The notes below the pieces were generated by a model that was given only the letters and a program-made list of their open reading frames with translations, did no database searches and was not told where the DNA came from. The position numbers and the translations under genes were made by a program. This document shows positions 52,340 through 61,741 of a stretch of 64,000 nt of DNA, one piece after another. Every line of letters starts with the position of its first letter. Position 1 is the first letter of the stretch. Origin of the DNA: Candidatus Poribacteria bacterium (GTDB lineage: Bacteria; Poribacteria; WGA-4E; WGA-3G); NCBI GenBank assembly GCA_026706025.1, contig JAPOZO010000060.1, positions 62,001 through 126,000 on the forward strand. The letters run 5' to 3'.

Positions 52340-53140
52340 ATGAGAGTTGAAAATCAAAGTAGATTTTTGTTCGTTTGGTTGATTTTTATCGTTTTTGGGT
52401 TGTTATGGACAAATATCAGCCGTTCTGCGCCGATTGATTTGAAAACTGTTGAGGTCGCCTATCTCTTCGACGAAGGCAAAGGCAACGTTGCCAAAGATAT
52501 TTCTGAGAATGGTAGAGATGGCGATATATCTGGGGCAGGATACGTCAAAGGTGTGTTTGGGACGTGTCTGGATTACGATGGCAAGGACGACAATCTGGTT
52601 GTTCCCGGATACGCTGGAGTCGGCGGCACAGATCCCAGAACGGTGGTCTTCTGGTTTAAAGCCGGGGATACAAGAGAGCATTCATGGGTGAAATGGGGCC
52701 CAAATCTTACTGGAGAAAAATATTACGTCCGAGCGCATCTGAGAGGTGCCGAATGCAATTTGAGGATTGAAGTCGCTGGCGGACAAAATTTCGGCGCAGA
52801 CAACGTTTGTGATAAAGAGTGGCATCACATGGCGGTCGTCTTTCCGAAAGGCTCGGATGCCGTGAAAGACCACGATCTTTATGTTGATGGTAAACTTCAG
52901 TCCAAGGAAGGCAACGATCAAGCGATGGATACGAATGATGAGGCACAAGAGGTTAATATGGGGGACTTTCTGGCGCACCACCAATTTATGTTCGGTCTGT
53001 TCGATGAAGTTGCTATCTTCAGCGTAGATTTGACTAAAGACCAAATTGAGGCAATCATGGACAACGGATTGCAAGCAGCACTCGGTGTGGACCCACAAGG
53101 GAAATTAGCCACAAGTTGGGCGATGATTAAGACGTATTAA
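52340..53140 (+). CDS. LamG-domain (concanavalin A-like) protein, exported
   Basis: A 266-residue exported protein, paralogous to the gene at 2393. The signal segment (residues about 10-32, ending at ISRSAPI) is followed by one LamG domain starting with VEVAYLFDEGKGNVAKDISE and ending with FGLFDEVAIFSVDLTKDQIE. The C-terminal tail GVDPQGKLATSWAMIKTY matches the tail of the other copy. Glycan or protein binding is the likely role; no catalytic motif. The frame is open from 52307, but AAGGAGA lies 9 bases before the ATG at 52340. Its stop overlaps the stop of the convergent PhyH gene by a few bases. Confidence 0.82.
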   Translation: MRVENQSRFLFVWLIFIVFGLLWTNISRSAPIDLKTVEVAYLFDEGKGNVAKDISENGRDGDISGAGYVKGVFGTCLDYDGKDDNLVVPGYAGVGGTDPRTVVFWFKAGDTREHSWVKWGPNLTGEKYYVRAHLRGAECNLRIEVAGGQNFGADNVCDKEWHHMAVVFPKGSDAVKDHDLYVDGKLQSKEGNDQAMDTNDEAQEVNMGDFLAHHQFMFGLFDEVAIFSVDLTKDQIEAIMDNGLQAALGVDPQGKLATSWAMIKTY

Positions 53141-53970
53141 TCCCACAAATCAAGCCCTAATAATTTCCGTCCCAACGGTGTCAGTTCTGGTGCCCCATAG
53201 TTCTTGGCTTCCCATCCCCTCGGATCACCGGGATAGGGTCCACGTCCTAATGCTCTGCGCTCCTGCCATAATGTAATGCGTTCTTGCTGCCGTTCTTCAT
53301 TCATAGGATTAGGCGCGCGATAATAGTTCATGTATTGTGCCAACCGTGGTTTGTCGGAAGTATTGCGACCATTACCGTGCGGAAGCGCGACATGCCATAT
53401 AAGCAATGAACCCGCCTTCGCTGGCACCTGTATGAATTTTTCCCTATATATTTCCGGCGTAAGTTCTGGCACCCATGGGTTTTCTTCATCAATCAGCGAC
53501 TTATGCGCACCGGGCCAACAGACGAAAGACCCCTGATTGTCGGCTGTGTCTCTGAGAAACAAAACGCCTTGTGTACTAAACCCAACGGGTAACTTTGAGG
53601 TGTCCGCATCCCAATGATACATGCCCTTATGGTCCCACTCAGGGTAGTCGGGATGTTTAGGCGGTTTCATGTTGACTCTATCAATGTGAACCCAAATCCG
53701 CTCTGTGCCATAAACCTCACTATAAATCTGGTGGATGGGTGGGTGTTGATATACGTTCCACATCGCTTGGTGAAAATACATCTCCACCATACCTGCGCCG
53801 GGTTTGTGAGGTGCTTGATACCAGCCGTCTGGATCTGAAGGGTCCATCTCTAAAAATGCAAAAATTGCGTCAACGACTGGTTCACACAGTTCAGTAGGAA
53901 CGGCATTTTCAATCACCATATATCCGTACTCATCAAAATAGTCGCGATGTGCTTGTGTTAATATGGGCAT
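53137..53970 (-). CDS. Phytanoyl-CoA dioxygenase (PhyH)-family oxygenase
   Basis: A cytoplasmic 277-residue Fe(II)/2-oxoglutarate-dependent oxygenase. The iron ligands are His119-x-Asp121 (YHWDAD) and His198 (LPHGNGRN), with Arg209 as the likely 2-oxoglutarate anchor. GSFVCWPGAHKSL and AKAGSLLIWHVALPHG are the conserved strands. The start is ATG 53970 after AAAGGAAA; the frame is open to 54012. It is only distantly like the PhyH gene at 45568, so the substrate is probably different. Convergent with the LamG gene and downstream of the large sensor gene on the same strand (72 bases). Confidence 0.92.
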   Translation of the reverse strand: MPILTQAHRDYFDEYGYMVIENAVPTELCEPVVDAIFAFLEMDPSDPDGWYQAPHKPGAGMVEMYFHQAMWNVYQHPPIHQIYSEVYGTERIWVHIDRVNMKPPKHPDYPEWDHKGMYHWDADTSKLPVGFSTQGVLFLRDTADNQGSFVCWPGAHKSLIDEENPWVPELTPEIYREKFIQVPAKAGSLLIWHVALPHGNGRNTSDKPRLAQYMNYYRAPNPMNEERQQERITLWQERRALGRGPYPGDPRGWEAKNYGAPELTPLGRKLLGLDLWD

Positions 53971-54042
53971 TTGGTTTCCTTTAATCTGATAGCTACAATA
54001 GAGTGGTGGCACGACAGCGCGTGCCTACTATTCTAACGATTT

Positions 54043-57000
54043 TCACACTGCTTTGATAACCACAATCGTCATATCGTCGTTCTGCTGAGCGTCACCAGAA
54101 AAATCACGGACATCGCTAATAATCGCATCTATCACCGCTTCTGCGCTCACTGTTTCGTCCATTCCTTTGATAAGATCAACTAAACGGTCAGCCTCCATAT
54201 AGAATCGGTCAGGGTTATGCCTTTGAGGTGCTTCAGCAATGCCATCGCTGAAAAGGATAATCGCATTCCCAGGTTTTAGGTCAATAGGGGGTGTTTCTTG
54301 ATATTCAGAAAATCGAAAAGCACCCAATGGTGTTCCATCTATCGGAAGTTCTTCAACATCGTTTTCACGATGTTTGATAATAGGATAAGGGATTCCGGCG
54401 TTGGCATATCTAAACGTCTTATCCGTTGGGTCAATGGTCAATATCGCCATCGCACAATTGGTGTATCTTTGAAATCGAGGATAAAGATTTTGGTTCAGTG
54501 CCTGCAACATTTGAGATGGAGATACCCCCGACTTCGCTTCTGAATGGAGCACCCCAGAAGATAGAACGGCATTCATTGCGCCTTTCATACCTTTGCCGGT
54601 AACATCTGCCAACACAATGGCGAGCGTGCCGTCGCTGAGATGGATATAGTCAAAAAAATCCCCACTGACGGTGCGGGCGGAGATGCAAACGCCTGCAACC
54701 TCAAGTCCTGGAACTTCAGGTGCGGTTTGCGGTATCAACCCCATCTGCATCTCTTGTGCATCAGCGAGTTCGGAAACTGCTTCCCGTTGATAGGCTAAAA
54801 CCTGTTGACGCTGGTGGTAATAGCGGTAGACAAGAATACCACAAAACAACAGTAAAACCACAATCGCGCCACCTAAAGGATAGAGAATCCATCCATTTTG
54901 GTGCCACGGCAATACAACTGTCAACGTCAGGTTTGCAGGAGCAGAGTAGTTTAGGTCTCGGTCAATCGCAACGACCTCAAAAGTATAAGTTCCCGGTTTG
55001 TCAAAACTGATGTTGAACGTATCCGATAGTGTCGGTTTGTGCCAATCGGAGTCAATCTCTTTGATGCGAACCCGATACTGTCGTTTTTCTTTCACGGTTT
55101 TGAAGTCAATACTGCTGTACTGGATAGTTACACGCGTATTGGTGGTAATGTCTTCGATTGTCTCAAGAGAACCAGTTTGTGCAGATGTTTTGTGGGTTTG
55201 AACTGAAACGATACGCACACGCGGTGGAACCCGATTCGGATTGTATTGGGTCACCCCATCAAACGTTGCAAACCAGAACCTCCCCTCCGAATCTTGGCAA
55301 ATTCCCAAAACCCGATTACCTATGAGTCCATCTCGTGTATCTAAAGATACCCATGAGGTGCCATCATATTGAGAGACACCACCGCTGAACGTTCCAATCC
55401 AGAGAGATCCCTCTTCGGCCTCGTAAATTGAGGACACATCGTTTTGTACGAGTCCATCATGGGTCGTGAAATTAACAAGTTGATCGCCATCATATCGAAA
55501 GACACCGCTGCCTCGGGTTCCAAACCAGAGGAATCCTTCTCGGTCTTGATGGATCGCCCATACAGAGTCGGATGCAAGTCTGGCATTAGTCGTAAAGTTG
55601 ACGAACTTTTCACCATCATATCGGGAGACACCGCCACCCCGGATTCCAAACCAGAGGAATTCTTCTCGATCCTGATAAATTGAGATGACATCATTGTGTG
55701 TGAGTCCGTCATCAATAGTGAAGTTGACGAACTTTTCACCATCGTATCGAGAGATCCCACCACCGGTTGTTCCAAACCAGAGGAATCCCTCTCGGTCTTG
55801 ATGGATCGCCCATACGGAGTTAGAGGCGAGTCCGTCATCGGTAGTAAAGTTGACGAACTTTTCACCATCGTATTGGGAAACACCACCGCTGTTTGTTCCA
55901 AACCAGAAGGCTCCCTTTTGATCCTGATAAATTGAGATGATGTCATTTTGTGCGAGTCCATCATCGGTTGTAAAGTTGATAAACTCATTGCCATCATATT
56001 GACTAATTCCGCTGTCTGTTCCGAACCAGATGGATCCCTCCCAGTCTCGGTAAATTGTGTAAATAGTGTTGCTCACAAGACCATCAGCAGTAGTGAAGTT
56101 AATAAATCCGCTGCTATCGTATTGGCTGATTCCGTCACCCGAGGTTAAAAACCAGAAGCCCCCTTCTCTGTCTTGAAAAATATCCCATATATGGTTAGAT
56201 GCGAGGCCATCAGTGGTAGTGAAGTTGACGAACTTTTCACCATCATATCGAGAAACACCACCACCGTTTGTTCCAAACCAGAGGAATTCATTTCGGTCCT
56301 CATGGATCGCCCAGATAGAATTGTGAAGGAGTCCATCAGTGGTTGTAAAATTAACAAACTGATCATTATCGTATCGAGAAATTCCGTCGTTTGTTCCGAA
56401 CCAGAGGAATCCTCCTTGGTCTTCATGGATCGCCGGGACAGTATTGTTAGCGAGGCCATCAGTGGTAGTGAAGTTAACAAACTTTTCGCCATCGTATTGA
56501 GAGATGCCACCGTTTGTTCCAAACCATAAGTGTCCGTCTCGGTCTTGGTGGATCGCCAAGGTGTAGTTAGATATAAGTCCATCGTCAATAGTGAAGTTAA
56601 CAAACTTTTCGCCATCGTATTGAGAGATGCCATCGCTTGTTCCAAACCATAAGTGTCCGTCTCGGTCTTGGTGGATCGTCAAAACAACGTTAGCTACAAG
56701 TCCATCGTCGGTAGTGAAGTTGACGAACTTTTCACCATCATATCGAGAGACCCCATACTCCAAGGTACCGAACCATAAAAATCCGTCTCGGTCTTGGTGG
56801 ATTGTCCAGACAGAGTCACCTGCAAGTCCATCGTCGGTGGTGAAGTTGACGAACTTTTCACCATCATATCGAGAGACCCCCCCTGTGTCAGTTCCGAACC
56901 AAAGGAAACCCTCCCGGTCCTGATAAATCCTCCGGACATGGTTATGTCCCAATCCATCAAGGTAAGTATAGTGCTTCCATGTCCCATGTTTGAAAGGTGG

Positions 57001-58086
57001 AAAACGAAAATCTATATTAACCGTATTTTGTAGGTCAACAGGGACGATTATACTTGACTTATCGTTAGGCGTGTCCCAGGTGTGGCAACGTATTTGATAC
57101 GACCCAGCAATCAGGTTGGTGAATTGATACCTACCTCTGCTGTCTGAGAAAGTCGTTGCTCTCCTTTGACTGACACCATCCCCTCCGATCAAAATTGCCT
57201 CCACAAGAACACCAGCATTTGGGGTATTATTGTCAAGTGCCAATACGTTCCCTGAGATACTAATAGCCTTCCCTAAAGTCATGTTCATTTTCGCACGATC
57301 ACCTGCAGAAAGTTGGACTCCTATTTCCCAATTACCTTTATCTCCATGGGTGGCTTGAATATCATAGTGTCCACTTGCTGGATAGACTGAAAACTGGTAA
57401 AAGCCTTCGGCATCAGTTTCTGTTTTGGCGATCATAGTGCTGCCCTGCCATAGGTGCAGGGGGACATTGGCTAAGGTCTTTCCCGACGCATCGGTAATGA
57501 TCCCGGTTATCACCGCACGTGTCGGTGGAAGCACACGCGTTGTTAATGCCCAATTCCCCAACCCGTTTGAGACCTTTATCAGGCAGCGGTTTTTACCCTG
57601 ACGCAATGAAACAGGAACCCTATCTTCATCCGCAACGAGCGGCCTTCTAACTATTTGCGTGTGTACCCTTTGATCGTTCAGAAAAACCGCGACGCCATCA
57701 TCACTGCCAACAAGGATTTCTCCGTCGCCATCCATATTGCTTTCCAGCAGGCAGAACACATAGCAAACCGCTTCTCGATGATTTCCAACGGCATCAAGCA
57801 AATTGACGATGCTTCCTTCGGAGCGATATACCGTCCACGTCAAGGTTTCTCCTTCAGAAGTGGTCACTGTATCGCCGGGTTTGGGATTAGCAGAAGCCTC
57901 GCCGTTAGCAGACGCGAGGAAATCGGTCTCCAAATCCTCTGGGAAAAAGGGACCTAACACCAGCCATTCTTTGATGAACGTGCCATCAACGGGGTGCGTT
58001 GGGACATTATCTTGAGCGTGTGCAACGGTAACGTAGAGACTGAAGAAAACAAGAATCCAACACCGTGCAGAAAAGAGGTTATGCAT
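54043..58086 (-). CDS. Propeller sensor with PP2C/SpoIIE-type phosphatase (Reg_prop, Y_Y_Y, phosphatase)
   Basis: A 1347-residue membrane sensor. Signal peptide (cleavage near VAHAQ, about 25); a PA14-like beta domain (about 30-190); two carboxypeptidase-regulatory-like beta domains (about 190-350); fourteen Reg_prop blades (about 375-960), each like GVSRYDGEKFVNFTTDDGL, enough for two seven-bladed propellers; a Y_Y_Y domain (about 970-1040); one membrane helix (about 1055-1080); a short coiled-coil linker; and a PP2C/SpoIIE phosphatase (about 1105-1345, with SGDFFDYI, ADVTGKGMKGA and LFSDGIAEA metal-site blocks). Output is thus Ser/Thr dephosphorylation, not a histidine kinase. The partner is unknown. 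CCGGAGAA precedes the ATG. The sigma-type promoter motif lies at 58153. Confidence 0.9.
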   Translation of the reverse strand: MHNLFSARCWILVFFSLYVTVAHAQDNVPTHPVDGTFIKEWLVLGPFFPEDLETDFLASANGEASANPKPGDTVTTSEGETLTWTVYRSEGSIVNLLDAVGNHREAVCYVFCLLESNMDGDGEILVGSDDGVAVFLNDQRVHTQIVRRPLVADEDRVPVSLRQGKNRCLIKVSNGLGNWALTTRVLPPTRAVITGIITDASGKTLANVPLHLWQGSTMIAKTETDAEGFYQFSVYPASGHYDIQATHGDKGNWEIGVQLSAGDRAKMNMTLGKAISISGNVLALDNNTPNAGVLVEAILIGGDGVSQRRATTFSDSRGRYQFTNLIAGSYQIRCHTWDTPNDKSSIIVPVDLQNTVNIDFRFPPFKHGTWKHYTYLDGLGHNHVRRIYQDREGFLWFGTDTGGVSRYDGEKFVNFTTDDGLAGDSVWTIHQDRDGFLWFGTLEYGVSRYDGEKFVNFTTDDGLVANVVLTIHQDRDGHLWFGTSDGISQYDGEKFVNFTIDDGLISNYTLAIHQDRDGHLWFGTNGGISQYDGEKFVNFTTTDGLANNTVPAIHEDQGGFLWFGTNDGISRYDNDQFVNFTTTDGLLHNSIWAIHEDRNEFLWFGTNGGGVSRYDGEKFVNFTTTDGLASNHIWDIFQDREGGFWFLTSGDGISQYDSSGFINFTTADGLVSNTIYTIYRDWEGSIWFGTDSGISQYDGNEFINFTTDDGLAQNDIISIYQDQKGAFWFGTNSGGVSQYDGEKFVNFTTDDGLASNSVWAIHQDREGFLWFGTTGGGISRYDGEKFVNFTIDDGLTHNDVISIYQDREEFLWFGIRGGGVSRYDGEKFVNFTTNARLASDSVWAIHQDREGFLWFGTRGSGVFRYDGDQLVNFTTHDGLVQNDVSSIYEAEEGSLWIGTFSGGVSQYDGTSWVSLDTRDGLIGNRVLGICQDSEGRFWFATFDGVTQYNPNRVPPRVRIVSVQTHKTSAQTGSLETIEDITTNTRVTIQYSSIDFKTVKEKRQYRVRIKEIDSDWHKPTLSDTFNISFDKPGTYTFEVVAIDRDLNYSAPANLTLTVVLPWHQNGWILYPLGGAIVVLLLFCGILVYRYYHQRQQVLAYQREAVSELADAQEMQMGLIPQTAPEVPGLEVAGVCISARTVSGDFFDYIHLSDGTLAIVLADVTGKGMKGAMNAVLSSGVLHSEAKSGVSPSQMLQALNQNLYPRFQRYTNCAMAILTIDPTDKTFRYANAGIPYPIIKHRENDVEELPIDGTPLGAFRFSEYQETPPIDLKPGNAIILFSDGIAEAPQRHNPDRFYMEADRLVDLIKGMDETVSAEAVIDAIISDVRDFSGDAQQNDDMTIVVIKAV
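55240..56965 (-). repeat. Tandem DNA repeat encoding 14 Reg_prop blades
   Basis: Units of about 120-126 bases repeat 14 times in frame (blade pattern YDGEKFVNFTTDDGL...HQDREGFLWFGT). Units differ by scattered changes, so the array is mostly old, but several neighbours are near identical and could recombine. Confidence 0.8.
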
Positions 58087-58152
58087 CTGTTCTCCGGATA
58101 AAACTATTCATTCCAGCATATTTGCCGAGTAACAAAGCCTTCAATTATTATT

Positions 58153-58186
58153 TAATGACACGACTTGTCAGTGAAAAGGGTGCATA
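58153..58186 (-). promoter_or_regulatory. Candidate ECF-type promoter of the propeller/phosphatase gene
   Basis: On the minus strand TATGCACC (58179-58186) then GTGTCATTA (58153-58161), 19 nt between ATGCACC and GTCATTA, ending 67 bases before the start codon at 58086. The halves match the sites at 9641, 40363 and 63277. The rest of the gap up to 58336 holds no gene. Confidence 0.5.
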
Positions 58187-58336
58187 TTTTTAGAGTGCAA
58201 AGGACGCTAAAATTTATTTATCAGATACGCGCTAATAAATGATAATAGCACATTTAGCAAAGAAAGTCAAATCAGGGAATGACTGTTTGTGGTAGGCAAA
58301 TCTATCAATTTTCAGTGGTATGATGGCACTTGAAAA

Positions 58337-59809
58337 TCATCCAATCTCCATACGCAGAAAAGAGAGAAACGTGCCAACGAACAGCACCAGCAGGAACAGA
58401 ATCAACAGTAGGAGGTCGATGATTGCGGCATTAAAATCCGCACGAAAACGGTGTTGATCCTCAAATTTCGGGACGGCATCGAAGTTCACAGGTTTTTGCG
58501 ATGTCCCTTCTGGAATACCGACCGCATGTGGACTTTCAGGGTCTGCGCGATCCGTATCAATGAGGAATTGTCGAAACTGTTTGGCGTATTGGCGTGTTTG
58601 AGTGATGAAGTCTAAATGGCGAGGCAAACCGGTACCCGCCAGCCCTTCAAAAGCATACTGCACAATAGCTGCTGGCGAAATACGGGTAAGTGAACGAGCC
58701 GTTTGAATCTGACGGAGTTCCGCTGAAAGGTAGCCTGTATGCAAGCGATCCCGTAATTCTGCATCTTTATTAACATATTCCGCACCTAACGCTGTTGCGA
58801 TTGTCGCCGGAGTTTCTCGTTTGGGCGGTTCTTTGATACGAGCAAAGTAGCGTCTTTGTAAATCTTCGCGTGAATCCCGAGCCTGCGCCATAAATTCTCT
58901 GGCGGGGGGACGGGCATGCAAACGGTTACCGACGGAACCGAGAGCATTTGGCAGTAGCACCACCCAAACCGTCCAAATCAACAATAGAACCGCCAAGCTC
59001 GTCGAGGACTCTCTAATACGACTGGAAACAAGGATTCCCAAAAAAATAAAAATTGAGGTATAAATCAAGGCGACACAGATGATCAAACCCAACCGTACCC
59101 AATGGCTGCTGCTGAATGGAACGGTCTCTGAAAGGTATATGATGAAGATACTGACAATCGCTGCAAATAAAAAAGGGATTGCAATCGTAAAGAAAGCACC
59201 GAGAAATTTACCACAAATCACGGCACTCCGTGAAATACTATTTGATAGCATCAACCGCAGTGTGCCACGTTCTTGTTCACCGGAAATGGAATCAAACGTG
59301 AACAGAATACCCATGAAACTTAGTAGAACAGCCGTCACGAATCCCCAATCGATTTTGATATAGCTCGGCATAATACTTCTCTCGCTTGGAACCTGCTCTG
59401 CAATGAACAGTATATCAACATTGGGGGGATAGGTTAACCCCCATATTTCTGTGAATTCGTAGGAAGTATCTCCGTTCCACCAGCGGCGTGTCCGACCGTC
59501 AGTGTTACCGCGGACTTCGTCAAGCAGGAGTTTTTCGCCGCCATCTGCAGAAAAAGATAGAGGACTCGGTTTTTTGTAGAGGTGCCCAGGGCCCCTTAGA
59601 GCCAGATCATACAGTGTCTCACACCGAGATTGCAATCGGTTTTGTGAGGCAATAGTCCGTCCTCGATAGATATCAATTCGCTGCTTGTATTCTCCAAGAT
59701 ACACAACGGCATTGACAATCATCAGTATTAAAATTAATAGTGTTGTCAGTGCAAAGCGGAGACTGCTTAAGTGATCGTACAGTTCCCGTATGACGATGTG
59801 AAAAATCAT
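58337..59809 (-). CDS. ABC-2-type transporter permease (DUF3526-like)
   Basis: A 490-residue inner-membrane protein. An N-terminal membrane helix (about 18-38) is followed by a large soluble loop, then a cluster of helices between about 150 and 290 (including the conserved GEQERGTLRLMLSNSISRS motif after the second helix) and a last helix at about 465-485. This is the ABC-2/GldF-type permease layout with a big periplasmic domain. It would pair with an ATPase, but none is encoded here. It starts 10 bases after the stop of the paralogous permease gene at 59820, so the two form an operon and likely a heterodimer. Confidence 0.85.
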   Translation of the reverse strand: MIFHIVIRELYDHLSSLRFALTTLLILILMIVNAVVYLGEYKQRIDIYRGRTIASQNRLQSRCETLYDLALRGPGHLYKKPSPLSFSADGGEKLLLDEVRGNTDGRTRRWWNGDTSYEFTEIWGLTYPPNVDILFIAEQVPSERSIMPSYIKIDWGFVTAVLLSFMGILFTFDSISGEQERGTLRLMLSNSISRSAVICGKFLGAFFTIAIPFLFAAIVSIFIIYLSETVPFSSSHWVRLGLIICVALIYTSIFIFLGILVSSRIRESSTSLAVLLLIWTVWVVLLPNALGSVGNRLHARPPAREFMAQARDSREDLQRRYFARIKEPPKRETPATIATALGAEYVNKDAELRDRLHTGYLSAELRQIQTARSLTRISPAAIVQYAFEGLAGTGLPRHLDFITQTRQYAKQFRQFLIDTDRADPESPHAVGIPEGTSQKPVNFDAVPKFEDQHRFRADFNAAIIDLLLLILFLLVLFVGTFLSFLRMEIG

Positions 59810-59819
59810 TTTTTAAAAC

Positions 59820-61328
59820 CTAAATCTCCTGCCTGACGAAAATGGCAAAGGTCGCCAAGAACAACGCAACATTGAGTAGTATCAATAACTGCAGGTCGGG
59901 GAGTGCCCGTGTAGCGTTTATCCAGAGATTGGCGCGTTGATAGACAAATCTCGGCAGATCGTCTAAGTTGATGGCACCTTTATCGCTCGCAAACCACTGT
60001 CGACTTGAAAAGGCATCTTCATCATAAAAGTAATTAATCAGCGTGCGTCGGTAGTGGCGCGCCGTCTCAAAGAAGTCCACAACGCCATCAAGGTCTGTTC
60101 CCAACCACGCCTGTGTTGCGAGATTATACATCGCTGCCGGGGAAAGTCGAAGTAGATTCTGCGCGATTCTGGCTCTCCGAAACCGGATTTGATCTAAGGC
60201 AGGCAGGCGTATCAATCCCATTCTCTCTGCTGCGTCAATGTGTAAGGGTGCTAAGAATTGATGGTAGCGGATAACATGTGGAACGCGTTTTTCAGATTCC
60301 GGGCTGATGGATTGCCAATCATAAGCTCTAAAGTTTATACGCATCAGCGTTCTTTGGTTATTGAGACCTACATTTAATCCACCGCGAGAGCCTTCTACGT
60401 TAAAGTGGTCGCTTTCGCCTGCAATCCCATCGTTCCGAAGATATTCCATAGCCTCTTCATTGGCTGTCTCTCGTATTTGCCACATCGCATCGTAACTCGA
60501 ATCTATCAGACTCCTTTGCGGCTTTATCAGTTGATCAACCACCGACACACTAACAGAAGGATAAACCAATACCAATACCACCCAGACAAATAGAGAGATC
60601 ATGAGTGCTGTTGCGGTGCGGTGCACTGATGCAGAAATAAAAAATCCTATCAAATAGATAGCAGAAAGATAGATAATCGAAGTTAGTAGGATGCCAGCAA
60701 TTCGTAGAAAATCCGCTTCACTAAAGACGATTGAACCCGTTGATACGATCCAAATCAAGGCGATGATAAAACTGATGATGAGCGGTAGGATTAGACATGT
60801 CATTGCACCAACGTACTTCGCGCCCAAAATGCTTCCACGTCTCACCGGATGGCTCATTGTCAGGCGCATTGTCCCGCTTTCACGTTCGCCTGCAATCGCA
60901 TCGTAAGCAAACAGCAGTGCCAGTAATGAAAGCACAAACTGAAAAACAAAAACGAGGTCGATTCGGTAGAAATGATCGATGAAAAAATTGCCAGAACTGT
61001 GGGAATGCGCATCCCACAAGACAGGGACATGTGTGTAATAGATTCGCAGCGTATTGCCGAGCCGACTGTCCATACCGGCGTTAAAAATACTCATCGGATT
61101 CGGCGGTCGATCAACCTTTGGCATTAAAAAGGAATAGGTTCGGGTGGCCAAAAGTTCATCACGGTGCGCATCTCTGGCGGCATTGTAACTTGCTAACCGT
61201 TGTTCATAATCGTTAATTCTGATGAACATGGTTGTGGCAACCAGCAGCAGACAGGTAATCACCGTAATAGCAAAACGAAATGTGATTAGATGCGCGAGAA
61301 TCTCACGCCTCAATAGTACCCAAAACAT
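59820..61328 (-). CDS. ABC-2-type transporter permease (paralogue, first of the pair)
   Basis: A 502-residue inner-membrane protein with the same layout as its downstream partner: an early helix (about 13-35), a large loop, a helix cluster with the GERESGTMRLTMSHPVRRGS motif, and a C-terminal helix near 480-497. It is the first gene of the pair. TAGGAA lies before the ATG at 61328; the longer frame to 61367 has no ribosome binding site. The 5' gap up to 61741 contains no gene but carries the second copy of the MITE-like element. The ATPase partner must come from elsewhere in the genome. Confidence 0.85.
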   Translation of the reverse strand: MFWVLLRREILAHLITFRFAITVITCLLLVATTMFIRINDYEQRLASYNAARDAHRDELLATRTYSFLMPKVDRPPNPMSIFNAGMDSRLGNTLRIYYTHVPVLWDAHSHSSGNFFIDHFYRIDLVFVFQFVLSLLALLFAYDAIAGERESGTMRLTMSHPVRRGSILGAKYVGAMTCLILPLIISFIIALIWIVSTGSIVFSEADFLRIAGILLTSIIYLSAIYLIGFFISASVHRTATALMISLFVWVVLVLVYPSVSVSVVDQLIKPQRSLIDSSYDAMWQIRETANEEAMEYLRNDGIAGESDHFNVEGSRGGLNVGLNNQRTLMRINFRAYDWQSISPESEKRVPHVIRYHQFLAPLHIDAAERMGLIRLPALDQIRFRRARIAQNLLRLSPAAMYNLATQAWLGTDLDGVVDFFETARHYRRTLINYFYDEDAFSSRQWFASDKGAINLDDLPRFVYQRANLWINATRALPDLQLLILLNVALFLATFAIFVRQEI

Positions 61329-61461
61329 TGCCCTATTCCTACGATCTAATATGTTTTGATAGTACAAGACGAAAATTGTGCATTTTGTGCGGAGATAAAT
61401 ATCTGGAATTTGCTAATATAGGACTTACGCAAGACTTTAAAACTGTGTCATACTTTGGTAT

Positions 61462-61718
61462 TAACGTGAGTTTGACAAAACATCTTGAATGTTGTAGGTT
61501 GGGTTGAATGGGAATCTACTAAAAAGTGTATAGCGAAGATTACTTCCAGGAGGGACCCTGAAAATACCAGAGGCTTCGTGAAACCCAACGTTTTTCTATT
61601 TCCAACGTGATTTGTTTGTTGGGTTTCGCTATATCTCTTTACCTCAAAGATTCATGGCAGGGCGGAATTTACCCTATAAACAGAACTGTTTGGGCCTTTA
61701 CCGCTCAACCCAACCTAC
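61462..61718. mobile_element. MITE-like element, GTAGGTTGGGTTGA family, copy 2 (right end lost)
   Basis: The left end TTAACGTGAGTTTGACAAAA (61461) and GTAGGTTGGGTTGA (61494) match copy 1, and the inner hairpin GAAACCCAAC/GTTGGGTTTC is present. The right TCAACCCAACCTAC is at 61705-61718, but the outer TCAAACTCACGTTT end is missing. The stop of the small coiled-coil gene (61742) lies just beyond the break. The remaining DNA from 61329 to 61461 shows no gene. Confidence 0.7.
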
Positions 61719-61741
61719 GAAAACAGATGCTGAAGTTCCGC

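Noticed and set aside
55341-56645. Open frames in other registers within the Reg_prop array
   Set aside because: They arise because the repeat unit is in phase and stop-poor in several frames; their translations are Ser/Thr/Met-rich with no protein-like pattern, while the 1347-residue frame has clear domains.
55240-56965. Regular 120-126-base repeats as a possible CRISPR array
   Set aside because: Units are fully coding Reg_prop blades without spacers; no cas genes are near.
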